A stretch of 64,000 nt of DNA from contig NC_009614.1 in the NCBI RefSeq assembly GCF_000012825.1, forward strand, positions 3,224,001 through 3,288,000. The letters are read 5' to 3'. This document shows, in pieces, positions 56,701-64,000 of the stretch. A program made the translations under genes and the position numbers. The notes beneath the pieces were generated by a model. The model was not told the origin of the DNA. It was given only the letters and a program-made list of their open reading frames with translations, and did no database searches. Within the stretch, counting starts at the first letter, position 1, and the number at the start of each line of letters is the position of its first letter. Source of the DNA: Phocaeicola vulgatus ATCC 8482 (GTDB taxonomy: Bacteria; Bacteroidota; Bacteroidia; Bacteroidales; Bacteroidaceae).

Positions 56701-57075
56701 AAACATTCTGTACAGAATGCTAGCTATGAGCAGAAAGATCCGCTGCTGATCTTTAAGTTGGAATCTGTCAATTTGTTTGACAACATGGTAAATAAGATCA
56801 ATAACAATACCATTTCTGTATTGATGCGTGGACAAATCCCGGTTCAAGAACCGGAACAAGTTCGTGAAGCTGCTCCCGAACCGCAGGCTCCTCGTCAACA
56901 GTATAGAGAGGAAAAGCAGGATTTAAGTGATCCTCACCAGCAAGCTGCTGCCGAACATGACACCCGCGAGGTAAAGCGTGAGCCGGTTCGTGCGGAAAAG
57001 ACAGTGGGTCGTAACGATCCTTGTCCTTGCGGAAGCGGTAAGAAATATAAGAACTGTCACGGGCAAAATGCGTGA
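53779..57075 (+). CDS. secA: preprotein translocase motor SecA
   Basis: The ATPase that drives protein export through SecYEG. The 1098-residue protein has Walker [20 protein letters not shown] near 191-209, the [20 protein letters not shown] region near 299-318, helicase-like [14 protein letters not shown] near 688-701, and [14 protein letters not shown] near 724-737. A C-terminal zinc tail [14 protein letters not shown] is near 1081-1096. It is about 200 residues longer than E. coli SecA, mainly through insertions near 40-110 and 330-480, which is normal in Bacteroidetes. Confidence 0.98.
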   Translation: MGFNEFIGKLFGNKATRDMKEIKPWVDKIKAVYPEIAKLSNDELRAKTVELKKYISDSAAEEQKKIEELKGTIETTELEDREGIFAQIDKLEKEVLEKYEKALDDVLPQAFAIVKDTARRFSENPELVVTATDFDRELAAQGKDFVRIEDDKAIWQNHWIAGGNDMVWSMVHYDVQLFGGVVLHKGKIAEMATGEGKTLVATLPVFLNALTGNGVHVVTVNDYLSKRDSEWMGPLYQFHGLSVDCIDKHQPNSDARRRAYMADITFGTNNEFGFDYLRDNMAVSPKDLVQRKHNYAIVDEVDSVLIDDARTPLIISGPVPKGEDQLFEQLRPLVERLFEAQKKLATQYLADAKRLIASDDKKDQEEGFLALFRSHKALPKNKPLIKFLSEQGIKAGMLKTEEIYMEQNNKRMPEATDPLYFVIDEKQNSVDLTDKGIDLITGNAADPTLFVLPDITSQLSALENETDLTEEEKLAKKDELMTNYAIKSERVHTINQLLKAYAMFEKDDEYVVIDGQVKIVDEQTGRIMEGRRYSDGLHQAIEAKEGVKVEAATQTFATITLQNYFRMYHKLSGMTGTAETEAGELWDIYKLDVVVIPTNRPIARKDMNDRVYKTKREKYKAVIEEIEEMVKEGRPVLVGTTSVEISEMLSKMLAMRKIEHNVLNAKLHQREADIVAQAGQKSIVTIATNMAGRGTDIKLSPEVKAAGGLAIIGTERHESRRVDRQLRGRAGRQGDPGSSVFFVSLEDDLMRLFSSDRIASVMDKLGFKEGEMIEHKMISNSIERAQKKVEENNFGIRKRLLEYDDVMNKQRVAVYTKRRHALMGERIGMDIVNMIWDRCAYAVELGDFDNVKMEILQTLAMEVPFTEEEYNKMRKEDLAEKTFEAAMNNFKRKTDRMAQIANPVIKQVYEMQGHMYENIMIPITDGKRLYNISVNLKAAYETEGKEIVKSFEKAILLHTIDDAWKENLRELDELKHSVQNASYEQKDPLLIFKLESVNLFDNMVNKINNNTISVLMRGQIPVQEPEQVREAAPEPQAPRQQYREEKQDLSDPHQQAAAEHDTREVKREPVRAEKTVGRNDPCPCGSGKKYKNCHGQNA

Positions 57076-57095
57076 TAAATAACGATTATTATAGA

Positions 57096-57127
57096 AACGT
57101 TCGGGTAGAATTTACTACCCGGACGTT
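57096..57127 (+). terminator. terminator after secA
   Basis: Arms 57096-57108 and 57115-57127 pair over 13 positions with one G-U pair and a 6-nt loop, followed by a long T run. Confidence 0.9.
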
Positions 57128-57167
57128 TTTTTTATTCCTTTTAACTTACTTCTTACATAAATAAGCG

Positions 57168-57175
57168 TATTTTTG
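57168..57175 (+). promoter_or_regulatory. -7 element of the DUF6340 gene
   Basis: TATTTTTG matches the consensus exactly, 22 bp before the ATG, with no clear -33. Confidence 0.5.
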
Positions 57176-57197
57176 TTCCCTAAGAAAAAATGATAAT

Positions 57198-58190
57198 ATG
57201 AAAAGATCCGCCTCATTAATAATTCTAGTTGCCGGGACACTTTTTGCTTCCTGCAGCAGTTTGCAGACCATATCTTTTGACCAGTTACAGGCAGCCGATG
57301 TCAGTTTTCCGGATGCTGTGAGAAAAGTGGCTGTGATAAACAATATGCCTGTACTGAAAACTAAAGATAATCATGAAATACTGAGCAGTGAGTTGGAAGG
57401 CGATGGTAAAGTGGCATCCGAAGCTTTGGCAGAGAATATTGCCAATGTGAATTATTTCGATCAGGTCATTATCTGTGATTCTGTATTCCGGGCACAGGAT
57501 AAAGTGCCACGGGTTAATGTCATTCTGACTAAAGAGGAAGTACGGAAACTGAGCGAGGACTTGGGAGTGGATATGATATTGTCTTTTGATCGTATTCATA
57601 TTCAGACTAAGCCCGGCGTACTGTTCTATCCGGATTTTCCTATGCCTATAGATGCTGTAGATGGAATTATATCTCCGATTGTTAGAGTATATATTCCCAA
57701 TCGTGATAAACCTTTGTTTGTAGTTGCCAAGCAAGATACCATTTCCTGGGAAATAGAACCAGCTCTTTCTGACCGGAAGATAGTAAAAGAAGCTTCGGAA
57801 TATGCCGCTTCTATTCCAGTAGAACATCTGTTGCCACATTGGGATGAGGTGGCTCGTTTTTATTACGATGGCGGGAATATTGAAATGCGCGATGCCGGTG
57901 TATATCTTCGTGAGAACAATTGGGATGAAGCGTATAGTCAGTGGAAGATAGCCTATGAGAAGAGAAAAGGCCAGCAAAAGATGAAAGCGGCTTTTAATAT
58001 TGCACTATATTATGAAATAAAGGATAATGTAGAACAGGCCAAGGAATGGTTGGGTAAAGCGAAGAAATTGGTGAAATCAGGCAGCAGGGATGAACAATTG
58101 ATAGCCTTTTATTCATTGGAGTTAGAGAAAAGAGGGAGTAAGCTATCCCAATTGAGAATACAAATGAAACGTTTTGATGATAATTTTTAG
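57198..58190 (+). CDS. DUF6340 family lipoprotein
   Basis: A 330-residue lipoprotein with a signal ending in FASC (Cys19). It matches the DUF6340 type of Bacteroidetes: a central domain with DLGVDMILSFDRIHIQTKP near 121-139 and VRVYIPNRDKPLFVVAKQDTISWE near 162-185, then a TPR-like C-terminus (AGVYLRENNWDEAYSQWKIAYEKRKGQQKMKAAFNIALYYEIK near 233-275). The role is unknown; the TPR part suggests a protein-binding job in the envelope. It has its own promoter between two terminators. Confidence 0.8.
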   Translation: MKRSASLIILVAGTLFASCSSLQTISFDQLQAADVSFPDAVRKVAVINNMPVLKTKDNHEILSSELEGDGKVASEALAENIANVNYFDQVIICDSVFRAQDKVPRVNVILTKEEVRKLSEDLGVDMILSFDRIHIQTKPGVLFYPDFPMPIDAVDGIISPIVRVYIPNRDKPLFVVAKQDTISWEIEPALSDRKIVKEASEYAASIPVEHLLPHWDEVARFYYDGGNIEMRDAGVYLRENNWDEAYSQWKIAYEKRKGQQKMKAAFNIALYYEIKDNVEQAKEWLGKAKKLVKSGSRDEQLIAFYSLELEKRGSKLSQLRIQMKRFDDNF

Positions 58191-58221
58191 AGAATAAGTG
58201 TTGAGAGAAAGATTTTTTTTG

Positions 58222-58229
58222 TACTTTTG
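58222..58229 (+). promoter_or_regulatory. -7 element of the acidic protein gene
   Basis: TACTTTTG matches the consensus exactly, 31 bp before the ATG. Confidence 0.5.
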
Positions 58230-58260
58230 GATATAAATAATATATAAAATTGATTTTGGT

Positions 58261-58710
58261 ATGAAACTCAGTGCACAGTCACATGCTTCTATTGCGTCTT
58301 CGCTTCGGGAAGCGGTTGATAAATATATAGCGGATGGAGAGAGAACGGTAGTCACCGATATCCATTTGCAACCTAAGCAGGACAGTGGTGAATTAGTTAT
58401 TTTTAATGATGATGACGAAGAATTGTCACGTACCATAATTGAAGAGTGGGTGGATTATAGTGAAGATGATTTTTATACAATAGTAGAGCGTATACTTCGT
58501 GGGGAGATCAACGCATTGAAAGATACGGGAGTTTTGGATAAGTTAGCTATAATGAAGCCTTATTCTTTTGTTTTGGTTGATGAGGATAGGGAAACTGTAA
58601 CCGAACTTTTATTGATAGATGATGAAGACACTTTATTGCTGAATGATGAACTTTTAAAGGGTTTGGATGAAGAATTGGATGCATTTTTAAAAGACTTGCT
58701 TGAAAAATAG
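58261..58710 (+). CDS. small acidic cytoplasmic protein of unknown function
   Basis: A 149-residue soluble protein with no signal or membrane segment and a strong acidic bias, mainly in the last third (IDDEDTLLLNDELLKGLDEELDAFLKDLLEK). An N-terminal helix (SIASSLREAVDKYIADGERT) is followed by an alternating strand and helix pattern. I do not recognise a named family; similar small proteins are common as conserved hypotheticals in Bacteroides. It is free-standing between its own -7 element and a terminator. Confidence 0.65.
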   Translation: MKLSAQSHASIASSLREAVDKYIADGERTVVTDIHLQPKQDSGELVIFNDDDEELSRTIIEEWVDYSEDDFYTIVERILRGEINALKDTGVLDKLAIMKPYSFVLVDEDRETVTELLLIDDEDTLLLNDELLKGLDEELDAFLKDLLEK

Positions 58711-58723
58711 ATAAAATAATAGG

Positions 58724-58752
58724 AGCATCGGGATAGTAAAGTTTCCGATGCT
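58724..58752 (+). terminator. terminator after the acidic protein gene
   Basis: AGCATCGG and CCGATGCT arms with a T run after, also usable by the convergent anti-sigma gene. Confidence 0.8.
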
Positions 58753-58783
58753 TTTTTATATCATAGGTGAAGAAAATGTTTTT

Positions 58784-59161
58784 TCAAGAGTGGCGTTTAA
58801 AATATTGTTTTCTCATCCATCGGTCAAAAACCATGAATAAGGGTATAGTTATGATGAATAGCAGATAAATGAGAGGAATTTGTATTTTTAAAACATGACT
58901 GCCAGCAAGAAATGCATGATACATAGTTTCCTTAATGTGCTTTCCAAAATAAATATACAGACCGATGCTGCCGCTTATTATTAAGAATAGAGAAGCAGCA
59001 ATAGTAGCTAGTAACATCTTTCTCTCCTGTTTCTTTTCACGTAAGAGTATAGCTTCCTCTACTTTCTGCATGGTGCGGAAAGTAAAATTGGAGGTCAGCC
59101 GGAATTGGGGCTGTTCTTTTACAGCCTTCATTAATCCTTTATCTTTTTGTTTCTCGTTCAT
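58784..59161 (-). CDS. putative anti-sigma factor (two-helix membrane protein)
   Basis: A 125-residue membrane protein with a cytoplasmic N-terminal part (about 1-47, charged, with MKAVKEQPQFRLTSNFTFRTMQKVEE) and two transmembrane helices (about 48-71 and 92-112). It overlaps the ECF sigma gene by 4 bases (ATGA), the usual spot for an anti-sigma factor. It does not show the zinc His-Cys motif of ZAS-type anti-sigmas. The role is inferred from linkage and topology. Confidence 0.6.
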   Translation of the reverse strand: MNEKQKDKGLMKAVKEQPQFRLTSNFTFRTMQKVEEAILLREKKQERKMLLATIAASLFLIISGSIGLYIYFGKHIKETMYHAFLAGSHVLKIQIPLIYLLFIITIPLFMVFDRWMRKQYFKRHS

Positions 59162-59703
59162 TCTGCTTCTGTTATGAGTATATATAATTTTTTTCTTATT
59201 CGATGCAATTTTACTTTTGCATTGCTTTCCGTCAGTCCCAGGATAAGAGCGATTTCACCGATAGTTTTCTCTTCATTATAAAATAGGGAAATCAAGGCGC
59301 GTTCTTCTGCATCCAGTTTCTTGATGGCCTTATTGAGTTTTCCTACCTGCTCCTCGCTTTCATCATTCAGGGCATCGTCTATTTGCTGGTCGGATATATT
59401 CATTAACATGGCACTGTCCATAACAATTAACTCTTGTTTTCTTTTTCTGGTTGCCGATATGGCGGTGTTATATGCAATGCGGTATATCCATGTAGAGAAA
59501 CTACTCTCTGCTTTAAACGACGAAAGATGTTCAAAGGCTTTCAAGAACGTATCCTGGGTCAACTCTTCCGCATCCTCCTGATTCTCCACGATGCGTATAA
59601 TCAAGATAAATACTTGCTGACTGTATTTATCCAAGAAGTATTCGTAGAGAGAAGTTTCTCCTTTTAATATCCTATGAATAATATGTGTTTCGTCGTTTTC
59701 CAT
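59158..59703 (-). CDS. ECF-type RNA polymerase sigma factor
   Basis: A 181-residue extracytoplasmic-function sigma factor. Region 2 (about 25-92) contains DAEELTQDTFLKAFEHL for -10 recognition, and region 4 (about 125-175) has a helix-turn-helix (KTIGEIALILGLTESNAKVKLHRIRKKL) for -35 recognition. Its ATG at 59703 lies only 7 bp after the -10-like element of an ECF promoter. It forms an operon with the two-helix membrane protein and faces a DUF6249 gene across two mirror-image promoters, so it probably controls both. Confidence 0.93.
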   Translation of the reverse strand: MENDETHIIHRILKGETSLYEYFLDKYSQQVFILIIRIVENQEDAEELTQDTFLKAFEHLSSFKAESSFSTWIYRIAYNTAISATRKRKQELIVMDSAMLMNISDQQIDDALNDESEEQVGKLNKAIKKLDAEERALISLFYNEEKTIGEIALILGLTESNAKVKLHRIRKKLYILITEAE

Positions 59704-59710
59704 TTTGTCT

Positions 59711-59740
59711 ATTAGACGCAGGGCTGGGAGAGAGGTTACA
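59711..59740 (-). promoter_or_regulatory. ECF-type promoter of the sigma/anti-sigma operon
   Basis: On the minus strand TGTAACC (59740-59734), 15 bp, CGTCTAAT (59718-59711). The same two elements with the same 15-bp spacer occur in the divergent promoter at 59775-59804. Such elements match the -35 AAC and -10 CGTC pattern of ECF sigma factors and point to autoregulation. Confidence 0.75.
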
Positions 59741-59774
59741 TAAAAAGAGAAAATATTTTTTTCTTTCTCAAAAG

Positions 59775-59804
59775 TGTAACCTCTTTGGCTACGCAGCGTC
59801 TAAT
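59775..59804 (+). promoter_or_regulatory. ECF-type promoter of the DUF6249 gene
   Basis: TGTAACC (59775-59781), 15 bp, CGTCTAAT (59797-59804), identical in both elements and spacer to the opposite-strand promoter of the sigma gene. It lies 43 bp before the ATG of the DUF6249 protein. Confidence 0.75.
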
Positions 59805-59847
59805 GAATACAAAGGAACAAAATTAATAACTTAAATACGAATAAATT

Positions 59848-60288
59848 ATGGGTTACATTACCGGTTGGATTGTTGTAGGTATCATTACATTAGGAATCTA
59901 CAAATTATTTGAACTTTTTGTTGGTAAGAAAGAGCGTCTTACTATGATAGAAAAATTGGGAGACAAGTTAGATCCTTCCATGTTGGGGAACAGGCTTAGC
60001 CTGCCTCTTCCTGTAGGAACTCCTTTCATGTCATCTTCCCCGATTTCTTTCTCGGCCTTGAAATTTGGCTGTTTGTTGCTGGGTATGGGACTAGGGTTGT
60101 TGACTGGTTATATTATTTGTGCAACCACGGTTCCCGATTATTTCACAGAGCGTAATTGGCGCATGAGCGAGTTAACTTCATTGATTTATGGTGCAAATGT
60201 CTTGCTTTTTGGTGGTTTGGGCTTGGTAGTTGCTTTTATAGTAGAATTGAAAATTTCTCAGAAAAACAGGAAAGATCATACCCGTTGA
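59848..60288 (+). CDS. DUF6249-like membrane protein, predicted ECF sigma target
   Basis: A 146-residue inner-membrane protein with three predicted helices (about 4-24, 72-95 and 111-134). The segment FGCLLLGMGLGLLTGYIIC near 75-93 and a charged loop between (TTVPDYFTERNWRMSE) fit the DUF6249 type often placed next to ECF sigma genes in Bacteroidetes. It is driven by a promoter that matches the one of the divergent sigma gene, so it is probably part of that regulon. The function is unknown. Confidence 0.7.
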   Translation: MGYITGWIVVGIITLGIYKLFELFVGKKERLTMIEKLGDKLDPSMLGNRLSLPLPVGTPFMSSSPISFSALKFGCLLLGMGLGLLTGYIICATTVPDYFTERNWRMSELTSLIYGANVLLFGGLGLVVAFIVELKISQKNRKDHTR

Positions 60289-60313
60289 ATAATGAAAGAC
60301 AATTAGAAAAAAG

Positions 60314-60403
60314 AAAGAGATGTGTCAAAATTTGAAGTAATTATCAAAACTATCCGAGCTTTGCAGCAAGACAATAGCAGAATTACTTTTGACACATCTC
60401 TTT
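60314..60403. repeat. imperfect long inverted repeat after the DUF6249 gene
   Basis: Outer arms of 17 bp (AAAGAGATGTGTCAAAA at 60314-60330 and its complement at 60387-60403) are perfect; inner 8-bp arms (AAGTAATT at 60335, AATTACTT at 60381) continue the symmetry with a short offset. The central ~38 bp is not AT-only. It could end the upstream transcript or be a miniature mobile element. Confidence 0.65.
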
Positions 60404-60421
60404 ATTAAAAAAGAAGTGATG

Positions 60422-60460
60422 ACCGCTTTACATAGAATGTTGCAATCTCTGTAAAGCGGT
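60422..60460 (-). terminator. terminator after valS
   Basis: ACCGCTTTACA (60422-60432) and TGTAAAGCGGT (60450-60460) form an 11-bp perfect stem just past the valS stop. Confidence 0.8.
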
Positions 60461-60468
60461 ATATTTTT

Positions 60469-63096
60469 TTATTTTTTCAAAGCAGCAATACTTTCTTTTA
60501 AAGAAGCTATTTTGCTTTCTGCATCAGCCTGTTTCTTACGTTCCATATCAATAACGTTGGCTGGTGCTTTGCTGACAAATTTTTCATTGCTTAATTTTTT
60601 CAATACACTTTGCAAAAAGCCTTCCTGATATTTTAAATCAGCCTCCAGTTTTGCCAGTTCTTCTTCTGTGTTGATTAAATTGCCCAATGGTATGGCATAT
60701 TCAGTGGTACCTACCATAAATGAGCCGGAGCCGTCAGCTTTATTCTCTACGGCTTCGATAGAAGAGAGGTTACACAATTTAGTAATAACAGGATTGAATG
60801 TAGCTACTGGATTTACACCTACTACTTGCAACTCCAAAGTTTCTTTCTGTGCAATGTTTTTCTGTAAACGAATAGTACGGATACCACCGATTACTTCTTT
60901 CACTACTTCAAATTCTTTGACGATAATCTCATTACAAGCAGTCGGAATGTTCAATTGCTGGACCATCAGGCTTTCCCCTTCTTTGCGGTCATATATATGT
61001 TGCCATAACTCTTCGGTAATGAAAGGCATGAACGGATGCAGCAACTTCAGCAAGTTATCAAAGAAGCCTAAAGTTTTTTCATAGGTCGCTTTGTCAATGG
61101 GTTGTCCGTATGCCGGCTTGATCATTTCCAGATACCAGCTTGAGAATTCGTCCCAGAATAATTTGTATACAGCCATCAGTGCTTCGCTCAAACGATATTT
61201 GCCGAATAAGTCAGCTACTTCTGCAGCTGTTTTTGCCAACATGGATTCAAACCATTCAGTGGCCAGTCTTGCATATTCGGGCTGTGCAATATCGGCAACT
61301 TCCCAACCTTTCACCAAGCGGAATGCATTCCATATTTTGTTATTGAAGTTACGTCCTTGTTCACATAACGCATCATCAAATAAAATATCGTTTCCTGCGG
61401 GAGCGGCAAGCATCATACCCATTCGCACGCCATCGGCACCATACTTGTCAATTAGTTCCAACGGGTCGGGTGAATTGCCCAAAGACTTTGACATCTTACG
61501 TCCCAGTTTGTCGCGTACGATACCAGTGAAATAAACGTTTTTGAACGGCATATCACCTTTATATTCATATCCTGCCATAATCATTCGTGCCACCCAGAAG
61601 AAAATGATATCCGGTCCTGTAACCAAGTCACTAGTAGGATAATAGTAGTTTATTTCTTCATTATTAGGATTATTGATACCGTTAAATAAAGAAATGGGCC
61701 ACAGCCATGAAGAGAACCAAGTGTCCAGACAGTCATCGTCTTGACGTAAATCTTCCATTTTCAGATTGGTATTACCGGTTTTTTCTTGTGCCAACTTCAA
61801 AGCTTCTTCCGCTGTTTCGGCTACTACATAACCGCCTTCGGGCAGAAAGTATGCCGGAATGCGATGTCCCCACCAAAGCTGGCGGCTGATACACCAGTCT
61901 TTGATATTTTCCAGCCAGTTTTTGTAGGTGTTCTTGTATTTGGCAGGATAGAATTTCAGTTCATCATTCATTACAGGAGGCAATGCCATGTCTGCAAAAT
62001 GTTGCATCTTCAAGAACCACTGCATGGACAGTTTCGGTTCGATGGCTACATTGGTACGTTCCGAGAAACCTACCTTATTAGTATAAGCTTCTACCTTTTC
62101 CAGCAATCCGGCAGCTTGCAAGTCTTGTTCAATCTGTTTACGTACATCAAAACGGTCCATACCTACATACAGTCCGGCAGCTTCGCTCAATGTTCCGTTA
62201 TCATTGAAGATATCAATGCTTGGCAAGTTATATTTTTCGCCAAGCATATAGTCATTCACATCATGGGCGGGTGTTACTTTCAGACATCCTGTACCAAATT
62301 CAATGTCTACGTAGTCGTCTTCGATAACCGGAATGATACGGTTTACCAGTGGTACAATTACCTTTTTGCCTTTCAGCCATTGGTTTTTCGGGTCATTGGG
62401 ATTGATACACATGGCAGTATCTCCCATAATTGTTTCGGGACGAGTGGTAGCAACTACCGCATAGCGTCCTTCAGCATCACCTTCTACTTTGTAACGGAGA
62501 TAATACAGTTTGCTGTGTTCTTCCTTATAAATAACTTCTTCATCACTGAGAGCTGTCAGTGCTTTTGGGTCCCAGTTTACCATGCGTACACCGCGATAGA
62601 TCAAACCTTTGTTGTAAAGGTCTACGAATACTTTGATGACACTTTCGCTACGTTCTTCGTCCATGGTGAATGCTGTACGGTCCCAATCGCAGGATGCACC
62701 TAGTTTGCGCAGCTGTTTCAGGATAATACCTCCATGTTCTTCAGTCCATGCCCAGGCATGTTTCAGGAATTCGTCACGGCTAAGGTCAGTTTTCTTTATA
62801 CCTTGTCCGGCCAGTTTGTTCACCACTTTGGCTTCTGTGGCAATGGAAGCATGGTCGGTTCCCGGCACCCAGCAGGCATTCTTGCCTTCCATGCGGGCAC
62901 GGCGTACTAATATATCCTGAATGGTATTGTTTAGCATGTGTCCCATATGGAGTACTCCGGTTACGTTGGGTGGTGGAATGACGACTGTGTAAGGTTCACG
63001 TCCGTCGGGTTTTGAACTAAAGAGTTTGTTGTCCAGCCAATACTGATACCATTTTCCTTCCACGTCAGCGGGATTGTACTTACTTGCTAATTCCAT
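60469..63096 (-). CDS. valS: valyl-tRNA synthetase
   Basis: A class I aminoacyl-tRNA synthetase that charges tRNA-Val. The 875-residue protein has the HIGH-type motif as HMGH ([17 protein letters not shown] near 42-58), an editing domain at about 180-340, and the KMSKS motif in [14 protein letters not shown] near 522-535. The C-terminus (about 810-875) is a coiled coil ([17 protein letters not shown]...[21 protein letters not shown]) as in other ValRS. The length is normal. It diverges from mazG. Confidence 0.98.
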   Translation of the reverse strand: MELASKYNPADVEGKWYQYWLDNKLFSSKPDGREPYTVVIPPPNVTGVLHMGHMLNNTIQDILVRRARMEGKNACWVPGTDHASIATEAKVVNKLAGQGIKKTDLSRDEFLKHAWAWTEEHGGIILKQLRKLGASCDWDRTAFTMDEERSESVIKVFVDLYNKGLIYRGVRMVNWDPKALTALSDEEVIYKEEHSKLYYLRYKVEGDAEGRYAVVATTRPETIMGDTAMCINPNDPKNQWLKGKKVIVPLVNRIIPVIEDDYVDIEFGTGCLKVTPAHDVNDYMLGEKYNLPSIDIFNDNGTLSEAAGLYVGMDRFDVRKQIEQDLQAAGLLEKVEAYTNKVGFSERTNVAIEPKLSMQWFLKMQHFADMALPPVMNDELKFYPAKYKNTYKNWLENIKDWCISRQLWWGHRIPAYFLPEGGYVVAETAEEALKLAQEKTGNTNLKMEDLRQDDDCLDTWFSSWLWPISLFNGINNPNNEEINYYYPTSDLVTGPDIIFFWVARMIMAGYEYKGDMPFKNVYFTGIVRDKLGRKMSKSLGNSPDPLELIDKYGADGVRMGMMLAAPAGNDILFDDALCEQGRNFNNKIWNAFRLVKGWEVADIAQPEYARLATEWFESMLAKTAAEVADLFGKYRLSEALMAVYKLFWDEFSSWYLEMIKPAYGQPIDKATYEKTLGFFDNLLKLLHPFMPFITEELWQHIYDRKEGESLMVQQLNIPTACNEIIVKEFEVVKEVIGGIRTIRLQKNIAQKETLELQVVGVNPVATFNPVITKLCNLSSIEAVENKADGSGSFMVGTTEYAIPLGNLINTEEELAKLEADLKYQEGFLQSVLKKLSNEKFVSKAPANVIDMERKKQADAESKIASLKESIAALKK

Positions 63097-63138
63097 TTTA
63101 TATTTTATTTATTTAATTGATTATCGCATAATTGAGTG

Positions 63139-63146
63139 CAAAATTA
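63139..63146 (-). promoter_or_regulatory. -7 element of valS
   Basis: TAATTTTG on the minus strand matches the consensus exactly, 42 bp before the valS ATG. It lies only 23 bp from the divergent mazG element. Confidence 0.5.
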
Positions 63147-63169
63147 ATAAAAGTCGTTGGATTATTATG

Positions 63170-63177
63170 TACTTTTG
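63170..63177 (+). promoter_or_regulatory. -7 element of mazG
   Basis: TACTTTTG matches the consensus exactly, 29 bp before the mazG ATG at 63207. It falls inside the in-frame extension upstream of that ATG, which supports the shorter start. Confidence 0.55.
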
Positions 63178-63206
63178 CACTACAAAATGATATTAATAAA
63201 CTGATT

Positions 63207-63992
63207 ATGCATACAAGAAAAGAACAAATGGAAGCATTTGGCCGCTTCCTCGATATTTTAGACGAGTTGCGAGAGAAGTGTCCTTGGGATCGGAAACAGA
63301 CGAATGAAAGTCTGCGTCCTAATACGATTGAAGAAACTTACGAACTTTGTGATGCTTTGATGAAGGATGACAAGAAGGATATCTGTAAAGAGTTGGGTGA
63401 TGTGTTGTTGCATGTGGCCTTTTATGCAAAGATAGGTAGTGAAACAGGAGATTTTGATATCAAGGATGTGTGTGACTGTCTTTGTGAGAAGCTGATTTTC
63501 CGTCATCCTCATGTTTTTGGCGAAGTGAAAGCCGAGACTGCCGAGAAGGTGACTGAAAATTGGGAACAGTTGAAGATGAAGGAAAAGGATGGTAACAAAA
63601 TGGTTTTGAGTGGAGTACCTTCTGCTTTGCCTTCGCTAATCAAGGCATACCGCATTCAGGATAAGGCCCGCAACGTGGGATTTGATTGGGAGGAGCGTTC
63701 GCAGGTTTGGACTAAAGTAAAAGAGGAGATCGGCGAGTTTGAAGCTGAGGTGGAGAACATGGATAAGGAGAAGGCGGAAGCGGAATTCGGTGATGTAATG
63801 TTCAGTCTTATAAACGCGGCCCGCCTTTACAAGATTAATCCGGATAATGCATTGGAACTCACTAACCAGAAGTTTATCCGTCGTTTCAATTACTTAGAGG
63901 AACACACCATCAAACAGGGAAAGAACTTGAAGGATATGACTTTGGAAGAGATGGATGCTATATGGAATGAGGCTAAAAAGGAAGAAAAATAG
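63207..63992 (+). CDS. mazG: nucleoside triphosphate pyrophosphohydrolase MazG
   Basis: Hydrolyses nucleoside triphosphates to monophosphates and pyrophosphate, clearing aberrant or excess nucleotides. The 261-residue protein starts at 63207 (MHTRKEQMEAFGRFLDIL), since the -7 element lies within any longer frame. It has two MazG-type halves: CPWDRKQTNESLRPNTIEETYELCDAL near 24-50 with the EExxE-type acids (KELGDVLLHVAF near 60-71), and VKEEIGEFEAEVENMDKEKAEAEFGDVMFSLINAARLY near 172-209. The last stop is 8 bp from the window end. Confidence 0.95.
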   Translation: MHTRKEQMEAFGRFLDILDELREKCPWDRKQTNESLRPNTIEETYELCDALMKDDKKDICKELGDVLLHVAFYAKIGSETGDFDIKDVCDCLCEKLIFRHPHVFGEVKAETAEKVTENWEQLKMKEKDGNKMVLSGVPSALPSLIKAYRIQDKARNVGFDWEERSQVWTKVKEEIGEFEAEVENMDKEKAEAEFGDVMFSLINAARLYKINPDNALELTNQKFIRRFNYLEEHTIKQGKNLKDMTLEEMDAIWNEAKKEEK

Positions 63993-64000
63993 TAGGGTTG

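Noticed and set aside
61786..62703. Long plus-strand frame (305 codons) inside valS
   Set aside because: It is antisense to a fully conserved valS, is rich in Phe, Tyr, Cys and His as expected of a shadow frame, and has no promoter or ribosome site.
1..64000. tRNA, rRNA or tmRNA genes
   Set aside because: I looked in the gaps for T-loop and anticodon-stem patterns and for rRNA-like runs and found none; smpB is present but the tmRNA gene is not in this window.

Overview
The window looks like a chromosomal segment of a gut Bacteroidales bacterium, most likely Bacteroides or Phocaeicola. The evidence is the repeated Bacteroides promoter form (TTTG, about 20 bp, TAnnTTTG), a SusC/SusD pair, a fimbrillin locus with a tyrosine recombinase, DUF4105, DUF5119 and DUF6249 proteins, and few strong Shine-Dalgarno sites. 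I saw no rRNA, tRNA, CRISPR array or intact insertion sequence. Most of the window is ordinary housekeeping DNA. The accessory parts are the left 4.2 kb, the SusC/SusD cluster, and one gene-free stretch at 42580-43209.

Layout. 1-4188: a fimbrial operon on the minus strand (Rrf2-like protein, DUF5119 lipoprotein, fimbrillin) next to a tyrosine recombinase. The two are separated by a 300-bp segment bounded by perfect 17-bp inverted repeats that carries outward-facing promoters, so it is a probable phase switch drawn here in the OFF orientation. 4563-8375: Yip1-like protein, smpB, and a metH that lacks the reactivation domain. 8570-12847 (minus): a MurU-like nucleotidyltransferase, an AmgK-like sugar kinase fused to a RapZ C-terminal domain, then xpt-pbuX for xanthine salvage. 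13204-17153: two small exported proteins, then aroC, an M20 dipeptidase and a lipoprotein nitroreductase. 17362-23413 (minus): a seven-gene operon phoH-purC-menG-aroE-hydrolase-TPM-lemA. 23571-27051: DUF5715 protein and truA, overlapping tail to tail with a two-gene radical-SAM putative DNA-repair pair.

27408-33514: a TlpA-like thioredoxin, SusC and SusD cluster without an adjacent regulator or hydrolase. 33662-34970: slyD and a small exported protein behind an operator-like promoter. 35134-41419: a branched-chain amino acid operon (ilvD, ilvB, ilvN, acyl-ACP thioesterase, ilvC) preceded by a 24-codon Ile/Leu/Val-rich leader peptide and a complete transcription attenuator. 41494-42579: a protein with three TonB C-terminal-like repeats. 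43210-50801 (minus): envelope genes coaX, an outer-membrane barrel, a TPR protein, lptC, a CBS-domain membrane protein and ppiD. 50928-57075: DUF4105, a degenerate alkaline-phosphatase-family protein, and secA. 57198-60288: a DUF6340 lipoprotein, an acidic protein, then an ECF sigma / putative anti-sigma pair divergent from a DUF6249 protein with two matching ECF-type promoters back to back. 60469-63992: valS divergent from mazG.

The observations most worth a second look are the fimbrial inversion switch, the ilv leader-peptide attenuator, the paired ECF promoters with a near-leaderless sigma gene, the AmgK-RapZ fusion, and the alkaline-phosphatase homologue that seems to have lost its active site. 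All family calls come from reading the protein sequences; no database search was run.
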